A stretch of 32,920 bases of DNA, taken from the NCBI GenBank assembly GCA_030682075.1, contig JAUXRH010000005.1:1-32920 (forward strand), given 5' to 3'. Numbering within the stretch: the stretch's first letter is position 1; each line of letters begins with the position of its first letter. The notes under the pieces are model-generated. The model did no database searches. It was not told the origin of the DNA and saw only the letters and a program-made list of their open reading frames with translations. The stretch comes from Nitrosomonas sp. (lineage in GTDB: Bacteria > Pseudomonadota > Gammaproteobacteria > Burkholderiales > Nitrosomonadaceae). The translations under genes and the position numbers were made by a program. Shown piece after piece: positions 20,209 to 31,265 of this stretch.

Positions 20209-21048
20209 ATGCCTAGTATTCTAACTTATCTCGCTGCATTTTTACTTTATACACTGGTTGGCTGGTATTTCTGGCGAACTAAATGGAATGGATCCGCATC
20301 AGTTACTAACGCGCGTGATGTTTTGGGGACAGTGTGGGAGCGCTACGCTATGCTTGCACCGTTGTTATTACACGGTATCACACTTTATCAATCAATATTT
20401 GTTGGTGAAGGATTAAGTTTTGGCGTGGGAAGTGCTATTTCTTCCATCGTCTGGTTAACTGCGTTTATATATTGGTTCTCAGGATTTTTTTATCGTTTGA
20501 ATGGCTTACAGACCTTGTTTGCGCCGGTGGCGGCCGTTGCTGCGATTGCGGTATTGTTGCCGTTAGTTTTCCCCTCACTACGCCCGCTGATAAATACTGG
20601 GCTCCCTGCATTTAAAGCCCATATGCTGGTGGCTATGATGGCTTACAGTTTACTTACTATCGCTGTATTACATGCGTTACTGATGATGGTAGTGGAGCGT
20701 CGCTTACATCATCCAACGACGCCATCAATATTGACGAATCTGCCGCCGCTTCTGGTTATGGAAAAGCTGTTATTCCGTATTATATGGGTAGGTTTTGTAT
20801 TACTGACACTGACCTTATTCAGTGGCGTCATATTCTCTAAAGAAGTATTTGGTCAATCGCTGACATTTTCACATAAAACGCTGTTTGGTTTTATTTCCTG
20901 GGGCGTTTTTGGTGCTTTACTTATGGGCAGGCAACTTTATGGTTGGCGCGGACGTATTGCTGTTCGCTGGACTGTGGTCGGCTTTATAATATTGCTTCTG
21001 GCCTATATCGGCAGTAAATTTGTATTAGAAATTATACTCAGCCGTTAA
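20209..21048 (+). CDS. Cytochrome c assembly / CcsA (YpjD-like) inner membrane protein
   Basis: Multi-TM protein divergent from ffh; AFKAHMLVAMMAYSLLTIAVLHALLM, SHKTLFGFISWGVFGALLMGRQLYGWRGRIAVRWTVVGF. Confidence 0.88.
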   Translation: MPSILTYLAAFLLYTLVGWYFWRTKWNGSASVTNARDVLGTVWERYAMLAPLLLHGITLYQSIFVGEGLSFGVGSAISSIVWLTAFIYWFSGFFYRLNGLQTLFAPVAAVAAIAVLLPLVFPSLRPLINTGLPAFKAHMLVAMMAYSLLTIAVLHALLMMVVERRLHHPTTPSILTNLPPLLVMEKLLFRIIWVGFVLLTLTLFSGVIFSKEVFGQSLTFSHKTLFGFISWGVFGALLMGRQLYGWRGRIAVRWTVVGFIILLLAYIGSKFVLEIILSR

Positions 21049-21278
21049 AAAATCAGCGCACCTTGTCTGCAGCTGGTCTGGCCAATATTTTAGCTACAGC
21101 GGCCTAAGATGGTCATTAAGTGTTTTTTGAAGTGATTAACATCAGTCGTGACTGCCCCGTAAAGGGATGGTAATGATGTTTAATCGTGCCAGCCGACTTC
21201 TTGAGACACAATCAAAAGGGTTTGCTGCGCTGGTATAGTTTTGTAATGCCATTGGTACAGGCACATGCTAACAGTGCA

Positions 21279-21713
21279 TTACTGCATGATGCTATCCCTA
21301 AGTGGGACGGGCTGTTTATCTGGAAAATGACTGAACTGGTATCCTTGCCAGAGTCTATTTGCGATAAATGCGGCAACGGTATCAGCATGTTGCTTTAGAC
21401 CGGGGTTTCCCAACTCATGTGTGGTTTGCTGAAAGAGTTGAAGCCAACGCTCAAATAAGGTTGCTGTTAATTCAGGCAGTGCAATATGCTTCGGCATAGG
21501 CGCGCCACGGAAACGGCTTGTTCCACGTAACTGAGCTGACCAAAAATTAGTCATTTGAACAAAATGAGCATCCCAGTCAACAACATGTTCTTCAAAAATA
21601 GGACCGAGCGAAGGATCTTTTCTGGCTTTTGCATAAAACGCATGAACGAGTAATGCGACCTCTTCTTCAGAATATAAGTTGGGGTTGGGTGTTGGAATTG
21701 CAGATTGGGTCAT
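21279..21713 (-). CDS. Group III truncated haemoglobin
   Basis: LVHAFYAKARKDPSLGPIFEEHVVDWDAHFVQMTNFWSAQLRGTSRFRGAPMPKHIALP. Confidence 0.88.
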   Translation of the reverse strand: MTQSAIPTPNPNLYSEEEVALLVHAFYAKARKDPSLGPIFEEHVVDWDAHFVQMTNFWSAQLRGTSRFRGAPMPKHIALPELTATLFERWLQLFQQTTHELGNPGLKQHADTVAAFIANRLWQGYQFSHFPDKQPVPLRDSIMQ

Positions 21714-21909
21714 AATTATGTTACTGGTAGCTAAAAAACAAAAAATTGATTAAGTTAATAGACGCACAACAACTGATTAAAAAGAATAGACTAGTTTATC
21801 ACTTGGAGGGTGTGGTAGTGCAACTTTCGATATTCTGATTATCTAACAACGGAATAGATCGATTATTTCATATCTATAAACAAGTAATCTGCTGGGAGAA
21901 TGAATCAAT

Positions 21910-23523
21910 ATGAAAATTCGGCGTGGAAAGACGTTGCTTGATGACCCGGCGCTGACTAAATCAACGGCCTTTTCGCGGGAAGAGCGTGATCGATATGGCT
22001 TGCGTGGCTTATTACCTTACGATATAGCCGACATTAATAAACAAAAAATGCGTGTTCTGGGTAGCATGCGTTGTAAAAATAGCGACATCGAGAAATATAT
22101 CTTTTTAAGTGCGTTATTGGAGCGTAACCAGCGTCTTTTCTATCGCACCATGATAGACCATATCGAAGAAATCATGCCGTTGGTTTACACCCCAACCGTA
22201 GGTGAAGCATGTAAGGAATTTGCACATATTTTCAGAAAGCCACAAGGTCTTTACATTACACCTGAGGATCGTGGCAACATTGTGTCACTATTTGGAAATT
22301 GGCCAGAAACAGATGTCCGGATAATTGTAATAACGGATGGAGAACGTATCCTTGGTCTCGGTGATCTGGGTGCAAATGGCATGGGAATCCCGATAGGCAA
22401 AATTGCATTGTATATCGCCTGTGCCGGGATTAATCCCGCGCAATGCATGCCAGTCATGCTCGATGTGGGTACCAATAATCTTTCATTACGGGATGATCCA
22501 CTGTATCTGGGTTATCCTTTTCCCCGCCTTACGGGAGACGCTTATCGCTCGCTGGTAGACGAATTTGTAAATGCAGTTCAATCTTGCTATCCAAAAGCGC
22601 TCATCCAGTTTGAAGATTTTCTCACACCCAATGCTTTTGAATTTCTGGATCGCTATGGGAAAGAGGTTCGCTGTTTTAATGATGATATTCAGGGTACAGC
22701 CGCAGTTACACTTGCCGGCGTTTATACATCAGGCCAAATCACCCATAAGAAATTTTCCGATTTGACCATTATGTTTCTCGGTACCGGCTCTGCCGCCAGT
22801 GGCATCGCTGATCTAATGGTTAGCGCCTTTTGTAAGATAGGATTAAGTGAGGAGCAGGCTAAAGCGCGGCTTTGGTTTGTTGACAGCAAGGGGCTTGTCG
22901 TATCTGGCCGCAAGGACATTAAGCCGCGTATCAGGCCATTTGCACATGATTACCCGGCATGCAGTTTTCTGGATGCGGTGAGCGCCATAAAACCCGATGT
23001 TTTAATAGGGGCAACGGGTGTTGCTGGGACATTCGATGAAAATATTATTCGGAAAATGACTGAGTTCAATGAACATCCTGTCATCATTGCCCTATCAAAC
23101 CCAACTTCACATACCGAATGCACTGCTGAAGAAGCATACCGATGGAGTGGTGGGCGGGCAGTTTTTGCGAGTGGCAGCCCTTTTCAGGCAGTTAAATACG
23201 GCGACAAAGTCTTCAAGCCGGCACAAGGGAATAACGCATACATCTTTCCTGGAATTGGTCTTGGTATGCAAGCAAGCGCCGCACGTCTGGTTTCTCCGGC
23301 AATGTTCCTTGCTGCAGCGGAGGTGCTTGCAAGCACAGTTTTACCGGAAGAAATTAATGTAGGCGCGATCTACCCTCCGCTTACACGAATTCGCGAAGTG
23401 TCACACGCGATTGCGGTAGCCGTTTGTCGTGTGGCATTAAGTGAAGGCCTGGCTGAAAATGATTTGCCAGATGATTTGCCAGCTTTTGTCAGGGCTTTAA
23501 TGTATGAACCAGGTTACGAATAA
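21910..23523 (+). CDS. maeA: NAD-dependent malic enzyme (oxaloacetate-decarboxylating)
   Basis: YTPTVGEACKEF, ILGLGDLGANGMGIPIGKIALYIACAGI, FNDDIQGTAAVTLAGV, FLGTGSAASGIADL, ALSNPTSHTECTAEEAYRW. Confidence 0.96.
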   Translation: MKIRRGKTLLDDPALTKSTAFSREERDRYGLRGLLPYDIADINKQKMRVLGSMRCKNSDIEKYIFLSALLERNQRLFYRTMIDHIEEIMPLVYTPTVGEACKEFAHIFRKPQGLYITPEDRGNIVSLFGNWPETDVRIIVITDGERILGLGDLGANGMGIPIGKIALYIACAGINPAQCMPVMLDVGTNNLSLRDDPLYLGYPFPRLTGDAYRSLVDEFVNAVQSCYPKALIQFEDFLTPNAFEFLDRYGKEVRCFNDDIQGTAAVTLAGVYTSGQITHKKFSDLTIMFLGTGSAASGIADLMVSAFCKIGLSEEQAKARLWFVDSKGLVVSGRKDIKPRIRPFAHDYPACSFLDAVSAIKPDVLIGATGVAGTFDENIIRKMTEFNEHPVIIALSNPTSHTECTAEEAYRWSGGRAVFASGSPFQAVKYGDKVFKPAQGNNAYIFPGIGLGMQASAARLVSPAMFLAAAEVLASTVLPEEINVGAIYPPLTRIREVSHAIAVAVCRVALSEGLAENDLPDDLPAFVRALMYEPGYE

Positions 23524-23537
23524 GCAAAGAAGCAAGT

Positions 23538-24386
23538 TCATTGAATAGCGGGGTTAAATAGATTGATGACGCCATCCAGACCGACATAATTAATGGTGTA
23601 AGTGGCTTTTTTCTGTACGATGGGTTTTGCATGGTAGGCAATGCTTATACCGGCTTCTGCCAGCATTCCCAAGTCATTAGCGCCATCACCTATTGCGATT
23701 ACTTGTTCGCGTTTTAGGCCAAGTTCATTACGTATCGATTTTAAAACGTCAGCTTTCCCTTGAGCGCCGATTATTTTTCCCATTACTTTTCCGGTGAGTT
23801 TGCTATCCTCAATTTCAAGTGTATTGGCGGCAGCGTAGTCCAACCCTAGTTTTGTTTTAATTCTAGTGGTGAAGAACGTGAATCCACCTGAGATAACCAT
23901 TGATTTGAGGCCGGCTATTTTTATACTTTGTAACAGTTTTTCAGCACCTGGACTTAATTGTACCCGCTCATCGTAGACCTTTTGTAACGTGTCCTGATGT
24001 AATCCCTGTAACAAGGCAGTGCGATGTATAAGACTTTCCTCAAAACTAATCTCACCGCGCATCGTCCTAAGTGTGATTTCTGCAACTTGCGGTTTAATAT
24101 GATGCATATCAGCGATTTCATCGATAGACTCAATGGCGAGTAGTGTCGAATCCATATCCATTGCGATCAAACCAAAATCAGTAAGCTGTGTTGTTTGATC
24201 AACAAAAGCATAATCCAGGCAAGCATCCGTACAGTATTGTGCTATGTTGATTGCTTTCTGTTGATTGGCATTGACCAGACGAAAAGCCCTGCCAGTAATT
24301 TGTTCAATTTGATCGGCACCAGCGAGTTTTGCAAGGGTTCTTAAGTCATTGTTTTCAATTTCCAGCCCCTGAATAATGAGATTCAT
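23538..24386 (-). CDS. serB: Phosphoserine phosphatase
   Basis: LIAMDMDSTLLAIESIDEIADM, MVISGGFTFFT, AIGDGANDLGMLAEAGISIAYHAKP. Confidence 0.97.
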   Translation of the reverse strand: MNLIIQGLEIENNDLRTLAKLAGADQIEQITGRAFRLVNANQQKAINIAQYCTDACLDYAFVDQTTQLTDFGLIAMDMDSTLLAIESIDEIADMHHIKPQVAEITLRTMRGEISFEESLIHRTALLQGLHQDTLQKVYDERVQLSPGAEKLLQSIKIAGLKSMVISGGFTFFTTRIKTKLGLDYAAANTLEIEDSKLTGKVMGKIIGAQGKADVLKSIRNELGLKREQVIAIGDGANDLGMLAEAGISIAYHAKPIVQKKATYTINYVGLDGVINLFNPAIQ

Positions 24387-24407
24387 GTAGTAACTAAGTG
24401 TTTGTAA

Positions 24408-25883
24408 TCATGTAATTGGTAAGGATTCATCCCATACTGCAATCTGATCCCTGCCTGCATGTTTGGCGGCATAAAGTGCGAGATCAGCCGCTTTTAATAG
24501 ATCTTCTGCGGATTCAAAACAGGTTGAGCCATTCATATTGGTAACTACACCAATGGATATCGTGACACTCACCGTTCGGTTATCTTCGAGTTTTTGCGAG
24601 ATTGCAGTAACACTGTCTTTCAAACGTGACAGGATGTTTCTGGAAGTGGCAGATGTTGATCCAGGTAGGATCAAGGCAAATTCTTCACCACCATAGCGAC
24701 TTAAAGTGTCGTCTTGACGAATCTGAGCATGAATTGCCCTTACCGTAGCGATAAGAAGTTCGTCACCCACAACATGGCCATGTGTATCATTGATTATCTT
24801 GAAATGATCAAGATCAATCATTGCGACTGTAAGCGGCGTAGCGTTTCGTGTTGAAAGGTCAAATTCACGCTGAAGTACTGCATCAAAGTGACCTCGATTG
24901 TTGGCGCCGGTTAGACTGTCACGCTGCGATTTTTCTTCGAGTTCGCGGACTCTAGACAAGGTTTGTATCGTCAGTAGTTCTTTGGCTTCAGCCAGGATTC
25001 CTGTAATCTCTGATGGGTGATGGATGGTGATTTCAAATAAATCTTCAATTGTGACCACTCCAATTTTCATGATATCAATAACATCCACTAATCCGCTACT
25101 ATCAAGATCAAGCCAGGATTCCGCTGCCTTAGTTACCGCTTTGATTCGCCCTCTTTCGCCAGGGCAAAGAAAATAATCTGCGATGTGACCAGATACGGCA
25201 ACACAGGCATGAATGGCTGGCCTCATTTCTTTTGATGCAGGTTCTTCATGGCTGACTAAGCATGACGTTGAAATATAAGCAGGGAGATGCCATTGCTTAA
25301 GTAATGCATAGCCAATTTCATCATGCCCTCTGCCAAATGCGGCACGTTCATTTATCACTAAAGTATCATGATCAATTGTCGATGCAAAAACAGGTCCATA
25401 GTCTTCTGGTACCAGGGCACTTAGCGCGAGAATACCAATATCTTGTAAAAGTCCTGCAAGAAATAAATCATCTGGATTTTTAAGGCCCAGTTTTTCACCG
25501 AGTGCGCGACAGGCAAGTGCTGAGGCAACTGAACGACGCCAGAACGCATTGCTATTAAAGGTATTGTTAGCCTGATTAGGCTGTTTCATTAACGAATTTG
25601 CCAGCGAGAATGAGAGCGCGGTTACAATCACGGCATGGGTGCCCAGTACATTGATTGCCTGACGGATATTGTCAACAGCGCGTCGCGTTTTATATAGTGG
25701 TGAATTAGCCGTCTTAAGTATTTTTGCAGCAAGCGCGGGATCAAGTGAAATATATTCGCAGGCTTTATTTATATCGACATCTGGATCATTAGCCAAGTCA
25801 ATAATCTTAACTGCGATTGCGGGTAAACTAGGCAATGTTTTGCAGAACTGAAGTCGCTGAGTTAGATCATCGGACACTCTCAC
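24408..25883 (-). CDS. HDOD domain-GGDEF domain protein (putative diguanylate cyclase)
   Basis: N-terminal HDOD (LPSLPAIAVKIIDLANDPDVDINKACEYISLDPALAAKILKTANSPLY), C-terminal GGDEF (RDSLTGANNRGHFD, DLDHFKIINDTHGH, RYGGEEFALILPG). Confidence 0.95.
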   Translation of the reverse strand: MRVSDDLTQRLQFCKTLPSLPAIAVKIIDLANDPDVDINKACEYISLDPALAAKILKTANSPLYKTRRAVDNIRQAINVLGTHAVIVTALSFSLANSLMKQPNQANNTFNSNAFWRRSVASALACRALGEKLGLKNPDDLFLAGLLQDIGILALSALVPEDYGPVFASTIDHDTLVINERAAFGRGHDEIGYALLKQWHLPAYISTSCLVSHEEPASKEMRPAIHACVAVSGHIADYFLCPGERGRIKAVTKAAESWLDLDSSGLVDVIDIMKIGVVTIEDLFEITIHHPSEITGILAEAKELLTIQTLSRVRELEEKSQRDSLTGANNRGHFDAVLQREFDLSTRNATPLTVAMIDLDHFKIINDTHGHVVGDELLIATVRAIHAQIRQDDTLSRYGGEEFALILPGSTSATSRNILSRLKDSVTAISQKLEDNRTVSVTISIGVVTNMNGSTCFESAEDLLKAADLALYAAKHAGRDQIAVWDESLPIT

Positions 25884-26160
25884 ATCCTTTTTCGTCTGGG
25901 CATATCTGGTACCTAATTGTTCTGTTTGGAATTTTCTTCGTGCGATTTTACTTTAATTGTGTGGGTATAGGGAAGAAAGGTATGGCAGGAAGAAATGGCG
26001 CTATTTATTGAGTGGAGGGTTGTCCATTTAATTTTGTCGCAAGTATAACGTCACTACTAATGACTTGCTTTGACTTTATACAAATAGTCCGGCGATAATC
26101 AATATTTATCTGCTATGTAGAATTCGTAGTGGAATCATTAATAAAGGAAAGGAGTGAGAC

Positions 26161-27657
26161 GTGGACTTTGGAATAAAAGTGGGGATCCCAGAGAAACAAC
26201 GCGGGGCCTGTGTCGTGGTGGGTATATTTGAATCGCGCAAGCTGTCTGATCCTGCAAAAACTTTGGATAAAGCCACCGATGGATACATCACCGGCATTTT
26301 ACGCAATGGTGATATGGAGGGGAAAGCAAGCACGACTTTGCTATTACATAATGTGCCGAACACGCTGTGCAAGCGGGTGTTATTGGTTGGGCTTGGTAAG
26401 GAAAAAGATTTTGGAGACAAAGCGTACCTTGATGCAATGCGTGCGACCTTTAATGCATTAAATAAGACAGGCGCTGTGGATGCGACACTTTTTCTGACAG
26501 AAATTTCTATTAAAGATCGGGAAGACGACTGGAAAATTTCCCAGACAGTTATTATCGCGATGGAAAGTATCTATTGTTTTGACCGCCATAAAAGTAAACC
26601 GGAAGAAAATAAACGACTGCTCCATAAAGTGACATTGAATGCAACGGATAGTGCGCGACTGACTGTTGGTAAAGAAGCCATACAACAAGGGCTCGCGATT
26701 GCTCATGGCATGAATTTGGCCAAGGACCTGGGTAATCTTGCGCCTAATATCTGTACGCCAACGTATCTGGCTGACCAGGCGAAGGAAATAGCCAAAACAC
26801 ATAAGCTTAAAATCTCTGTGCTGGAACAAAAAGACATGGAGAAGCTTGGCATGGGAGCATTGCTGGCCGTTGCACGTGGTAGCCGTCAGCCCGCTAAATT
26901 GATAGTCGTGGAATATCAAGGCCATAAAAAAACGGAGAAACCCGTTGTACTGGTAGGCAAGGGGGTTACTTTCGATACCGGTGGAATTTCATTGAAGCCT
27001 TCACCGGACATGGACGAAATGAAATACGACATGAGTGGCGCGGCCAGTGTTTTGGGGACATTAACAGCAATTACGGAAATGAAGCTTGCGATCAATGTTG
27101 TTGCAATTATTCCTGCAACTGAAAATATGCCGGATGGTAATGCAACAAAACCCGGGGATGTTGTTACCAGCATGTCTGGACAAACAATCGAGATCCTGAA
27201 TACTGACGCCGAAGGTCGATTAATTTTATGTGATGCACTCACCTACGCAGAACGCTACAAGCCTGAAATGGTCATTGATATTGCGACCCTGACGGGAGCT
27301 TGTGTTATTGCATTGGGCAATGTGGCAACAGGTTTGATCAGCAATGATGATAAGCTGGCACAGGAATTATTACGTGCGGGACAACAATCTGCCGATCGTG
27401 CCTGGCAATTACCCTTGTGGGATGACTATCAGGATTTGTTGAAAAGCAATTTTGCAGATATTGCAAATATCGGGGGACGTACTGCAGGGACAATTACGGC
27501 CGCTTGTTTCTTGTCACGCTTTACCAAGGAATATCGTTGGGCACATCTGGATATCGCAGGCACCGCATGGAAATCCGGCAAGGAGAAAGGATCAACTGGA
27601 CGGCCAGTGCCATTGTTGACACAATTCTTAATCACACGTGCCAGGGAAATGAATTAA
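26161..27657 (+). CDS. pepA: Leucyl aminopeptidase (GTG start)
   Basis: VLVGKGVTFDTGGISLKPSPDMDEMKYDMSGAASVLGT, NTDAEGRLILCDALTYAERY, IATLTGACVIALG. Confidence 0.98.
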   Translation: MDFGIKVGIPEKQRGACVVVGIFESRKLSDPAKTLDKATDGYITGILRNGDMEGKASTTLLLHNVPNTLCKRVLLVGLGKEKDFGDKAYLDAMRATFNALNKTGAVDATLFLTEISIKDREDDWKISQTVIIAMESIYCFDRHKSKPEENKRLLHKVTLNATDSARLTVGKEAIQQGLAIAHGMNLAKDLGNLAPNICTPTYLADQAKEIAKTHKLKISVLEQKDMEKLGMGALLAVARGSRQPAKLIVVEYQGHKKTEKPVVLVGKGVTFDTGGISLKPSPDMDEMKYDMSGAASVLGTLTAITEMKLAINVVAIIPATENMPDGNATKPGDVVTSMSGQTIEILNTDAEGRLILCDALTYAERYKPEMVIDIATLTGACVIALGNVATGLISNDDKLAQELLRAGQQSADRAWQLPLWDDYQDLLKSNFADIANIGGRTAGTITAACFLSRFTKEYRWAHLDIAGTAWKSGKEKGSTGRPVPLLTQFLITRAREMN

Positions 27658-27745
27658 GGATGAGATCAGCGGAGAATACACGGATGCCATTATTGGGCCA
27701 TACGCTTAAGCTGATGGCCGAATCTGGTGTTTGCGCTGTCATCCA

Positions 27746-28165
27746 ATGACACAAATCTATTTTTATTCGGGTACCGCCGATAAGCTACACACGGCTTGTC
27801 GGCTAAGTACCAAGGCCGTACAGCAGGGGCTGAAAGTAATGATTTATTCACTTGATGCCGCACTTCTCGAACGACTTGATAAATTACTTTGGACATTTTC
27901 TCCCGCCAGCTTTATACCGCATAGTCATGTTGATGATCAACTGGCCAGCGTGACTCCGATTGTGTTGGGTCAAGAAACAGAGCAGACAACACATTGCGAT
28001 GTATTACTTAACCTGGATGATCAGTGCCCTCCTTTTCTGGATCGTTTTGAACGCTTAATTGAGATTGCAGGAACTATCCCGAAAGATAAACAGGCAGCAC
28101 GGCAGCGCTACCGGTTTTATCAGGGAAAAGGCTATAAAATTCATCACTACAAGCTGGAAGATTAA
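27746..28165 (+). CDS. holC: DNA polymerase III chi subunit
   Basis: MTQIYFYSGTADKLHTACRLSTKAVQQGLKVMIYSLD; located between pepA and valS as is common. Confidence 0.93.
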   Translation: MTQIYFYSGTADKLHTACRLSTKAVQQGLKVMIYSLDAALLERLDKLLWTFSPASFIPHSHVDDQLASVTPIVLGQETEQTTHCDVLLNLDDQCPPFLDRFERLIEIAGTIPKDKQAARQRYRFYQGKGYKIHHYKLED

Positions 28166-28429
28166 GTGAGTTGATAGCCACGCGTCACAACTTAAGTCAT
28201 GAATAATCAAAAAATATCAACCGATTCCAACGACGCACTGAATAGTGCGCAGGAATAAGTAAATTGAGAAAAATGCTTTGAGCGGATTGCGTTGACCAAG
28301 GCGCTGGAAAAGCCTTTAGCGCACGTTTGAAAAGCTACCGCGTTATGACACAAGGTTGATACAGCAACCAGCGATTTTCTCCTTACGTTATAATGTAAGT
28401 CTCCTGCATCACAATTAATTTTGAACGCC

Positions 28430-31198
28430 ATGGATCACGAACTCGCAAAAAACTTTAATCCAGAACTCATCGAAAATAAATGGTATTCCGTTTGGGAATC
28501 AGCGGGTTATTTCAAGCCGACCGTTACCGGAACCACCGAAACATACTGTATCATGCTACCGCCACCCAATGTCACCGGTACGTTGCATATGGGGCATGCA
28601 TTTCAGCATACGTTGATGGATGCGTTGACGCGTTATCATCGAATGCTCGGGTGTGACACGTTGTGGCAGCCAGGAACAGATCACGCCGGCATTGCTACCC
28701 AAATCGTCGTTGAACGCCAGCTGGATCAACAGAATATTAACCGTCGTGATCTGGGGCGGGAAGCGTTTCTTGAGCGGGTATGGCAGTGGAAAGAAGAATC
28801 TGGATCTACCATTACTCGGCAAATGCGACGCTTGGGTGCTTCCTGTGATTGGTCACGTGAACGTTTCACCATGGATTCGGAATTATCTCGTGCGGTAACG
28901 GAAGTTTTTGTGCGACTGCATCGTGATGGATTGATCTATCGGGGCAAGCGGCTGGTTAACTGGGATCCGGTGCTACAAACCGCTGTTTCCGATCTGGAAG
29001 TGGTATCAACAGAAGAAAATGGATTTCTGTGGCATATCCGCTATCCACTGGAGCAGGCGGATGGTGTACATGTTGAAGAAACAGCAGGGTTAATTGTTGC
29101 AACCACGCGTCCAGAAACCATGTTGGGGGACATGGCGGTAGCTGTTCACCCAGACGATGTGCGTTACCAACAGTTGATTGGCCGTCATGTGCGGTTGCCG
29201 TTATGTGAACGAAGTATTCCTATCATCGCAGATACCTATGTGGACCCCGCATTTGGCACCGGTTGCGTGAAAATCACGCCAGCACATGATTTCAATGACT
29301 ACCAGATGGGGCTGCGACATAAACTTGTTCCACTGAATATTTTCACACTGGATGGAAAAATCAATGATCTTGCACCTGTTGAATATCAGGGAATGGATCG
29401 TTTTGATGCCAGAAAGAAGCTCCTTTCTGAGCTGGAGGTCCAAGGATTTTTAGTCGAAACCAAGCCGCATAAACTCATGGCGCCACGCGGTGACCGTACT
29501 AATGCGATCATCGAGCCTATGTTAACTGACCAGTGGTATGTGGCAATGGAAGGTTTGGCTAAACGTGGGTTGGAGGTGGTTGCAAATGGTGAAGTCAAAT
29601 TCACGCCGGATAACTGGAGCCATGTTTACAATCAATGGCTGGAAAATATACAAGACTGGTGTATCTCACGACAGTTATGGTGGGGGCACCGGATTCCGGC
29701 ATGGTATGACGAAGATGGCAATATAACTGTGGCCCATAGCCTGGAAGAAGCGCAAAAACTGTCTGGAAGAAACAATCTCAGGCAGGACGAAGACGTGCTG
29801 GATACCTGGTTTTCTTCTGCCTTATGGCCATTCTCAACCTTGGGCTGGCCGGAAGAAACGCCCGAACTTAAAATGTTCCTGCCGACTTCGGTTCTGATTA
29901 CAGGTTTTGACATCATTTTCTTTTGGGTCGCACGTATGGTGATGATGTCACTGTACTTCACAGGCAAGGTGCCCTTTAAGGAAGTGTATATTACTGGACT
30001 GATTCGTGATGCGGAAGGCCAGAAGATGAGTAAGTCCAAGGGTAATGTGCTGGATCCGCTGGACTTGATCGATGGTATTACGTTACCTGAATTGATTGCG
30101 AAGCGTACCACGGGATTAATGAACCCCAAACAGGCGGCAGCGATTGAGAAAAACACACGCAAGCATTTCTCGGGCGGGATTCCGGCTTTCGGTACGGATG
30201 CATTACGCTTTACTTTTGCCAGTCTGGCTTCTCATGGCCGGGACATTAAATTTGATTTGCAACGATGCGAAGGTTATCGGAATTTTTGTAATAAGCTGTG
30301 GAATGCCACCCGATATGTATTGATGAATTGTGAGGGTGAAGATACGGGACTGGATCATACGTTGCAATTAACCTATTCTGATGCAGATAAATGGATAATC
30401 GGTCGTCTACAGCAAGCAGAAGATGCGGTTGAGCAGGCTTTTGGTAATTATCGCTTTGATCTTGCCGCACGGGAAATCTATGAACTGGTATGGGATGAAT
30501 ATTGTGACTGGTATGTGGAATTTGCCAAAGTACAATTAAATTTTAACGACGACTTGGTGCATCGGGCTACCCGTCGTACCCTGGTGCGGGTATTAGAAAC
30601 CATGTTGCGACTGGCTCACCCGGTTATTCCTTTTATTACCGAGGAGATTTGGCAGAGAGTGGCGCCACTTGCGGGAAAACAAGGGGCAAGCATTATGTGC
30701 CAGCCGTATCCCAAAGCCGATTCGGTGAAGATAGATAAGGCCGCCATTAAAAATATCGCACTTCTCAAGGATATGATCAATGCCTGCCGTACCCTGCGTG
30801 GTGAAATGAATCTGTCCCCAGCACAGAAAGTTCCATTGTTAGCGTCAGGAGATCAACGGATTCTGGAAAATTTCTCTCCTTACTTGATTACGTTGACTAA
30901 GCTTTCTGCTGTTGAAATTATGCAAGGCGAGTTACCCAATGCCGATGCGCCAGTTGCAATTGTCGGTGAATTCAGGCTGATGCTGAGAATTGAAGTGGAT
31001 GTGAATGCAGAACGTGAGCGTTTGACTAAAGAGATTGCCCGAATGACCGTTGAAATCTCAAGAGCAAGAACCAAGCTAACCAATCCCAGTTTTGTTGAAC
31101 GTGCGCCGGGAAAAGTGGTGGCGCAAGAAGAGAGTCGCCTTGCCGAGTTTAATGCAAGATTGGAAAAACTGAATGAGCAATTGTACAAATTGGGCTAA
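28430..31198 (+). CDS. valS: Valyl-tRNA synthetase
   Basis: [33 protein letters not shown] (HIGH-type), [17 protein letters not shown] (KMSKS), C-terminal coiled coil. Start M at 28421 or at 28430 ([12 protein letters not shown]). Confidence 0.98.
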   Translation: MDHELAKNFNPELIENKWYSVWESAGYFKPTVTGTTETYCIMLPPPNVTGTLHMGHAFQHTLMDALTRYHRMLGCDTLWQPGTDHAGIATQIVVERQLDQQNINRRDLGREAFLERVWQWKEESGSTITRQMRRLGASCDWSRERFTMDSELSRAVTEVFVRLHRDGLIYRGKRLVNWDPVLQTAVSDLEVVSTEENGFLWHIRYPLEQADGVHVEETAGLIVATTRPETMLGDMAVAVHPDDVRYQQLIGRHVRLPLCERSIPIIADTYVDPAFGTGCVKITPAHDFNDYQMGLRHKLVPLNIFTLDGKINDLAPVEYQGMDRFDARKKLLSELEVQGFLVETKPHKLMAPRGDRTNAIIEPMLTDQWYVAMEGLAKRGLEVVANGEVKFTPDNWSHVYNQWLENIQDWCISRQLWWGHRIPAWYDEDGNITVAHSLEEAQKLSGRNNLRQDEDVLDTWFSSALWPFSTLGWPEETPELKMFLPTSVLITGFDIIFFWVARMVMMSLYFTGKVPFKEVYITGLIRDAEGQKMSKSKGNVLDPLDLIDGITLPELIAKRTTGLMNPKQAAAIEKNTRKHFSGGIPAFGTDALRFTFASLASHGRDIKFDLQRCEGYRNFCNKLWNATRYVLMNCEGEDTGLDHTLQLTYSDADKWIIGRLQQAEDAVEQAFGNYRFDLAAREIYELVWDEYCDWYVEFAKVQLNFNDDLVHRATRRTLVRVLETMLRLAHPVIPFITEEIWQRVAPLAGKQGASIMCQPYPKADSVKIDKAAIKNIALLKDMINACRTLRGEMNLSPAQKVPLLASGDQRILENFSPYLITLTKLSAVEIMQGELPNADAPVAIVGEFRLMLRIEVDVNAERERLTKEIARMTVEISRARTKLTNPSFVERAPGKVVAQEESRLAEFNARLEKLNEQLYKLG

Positions 31199-31265
31199 GC
31201 GCATGGTCTTACAGTAATGCTTCGATTGTAAATTTAAGTATCTGATTTTTAATGCGTATACAAAT

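Noticed and set aside
21186-21398. 70-aa plus-strand ORF between the CcsA-like gene and the globin
   Set aside because: Half of it is antisense to the globin gene; no protein family recognised.
23524-23537. Only 14 bp between convergent maeA and serB stops, without a terminator hairpin
   Set aside because: Tight convergent junctions are common in bacteria; nothing specific to support a regulatory claim.
24408-25883. HDOD-GGDEF fusion as a possible new signalling system
   Set aside because: This domain combination is already known in proteobacteria; the sequence looks standard.
28207-28431. 74-aa minus-strand ORF in the holC-valS gap
   Set aside because: No recognisable features or clear ribosome-binding context; the region reads as a leader.
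29632-30162. 176-aa ORF antisense to valS
   Set aside because: Shadow ORF fully inside valS, with no recognisable domain.
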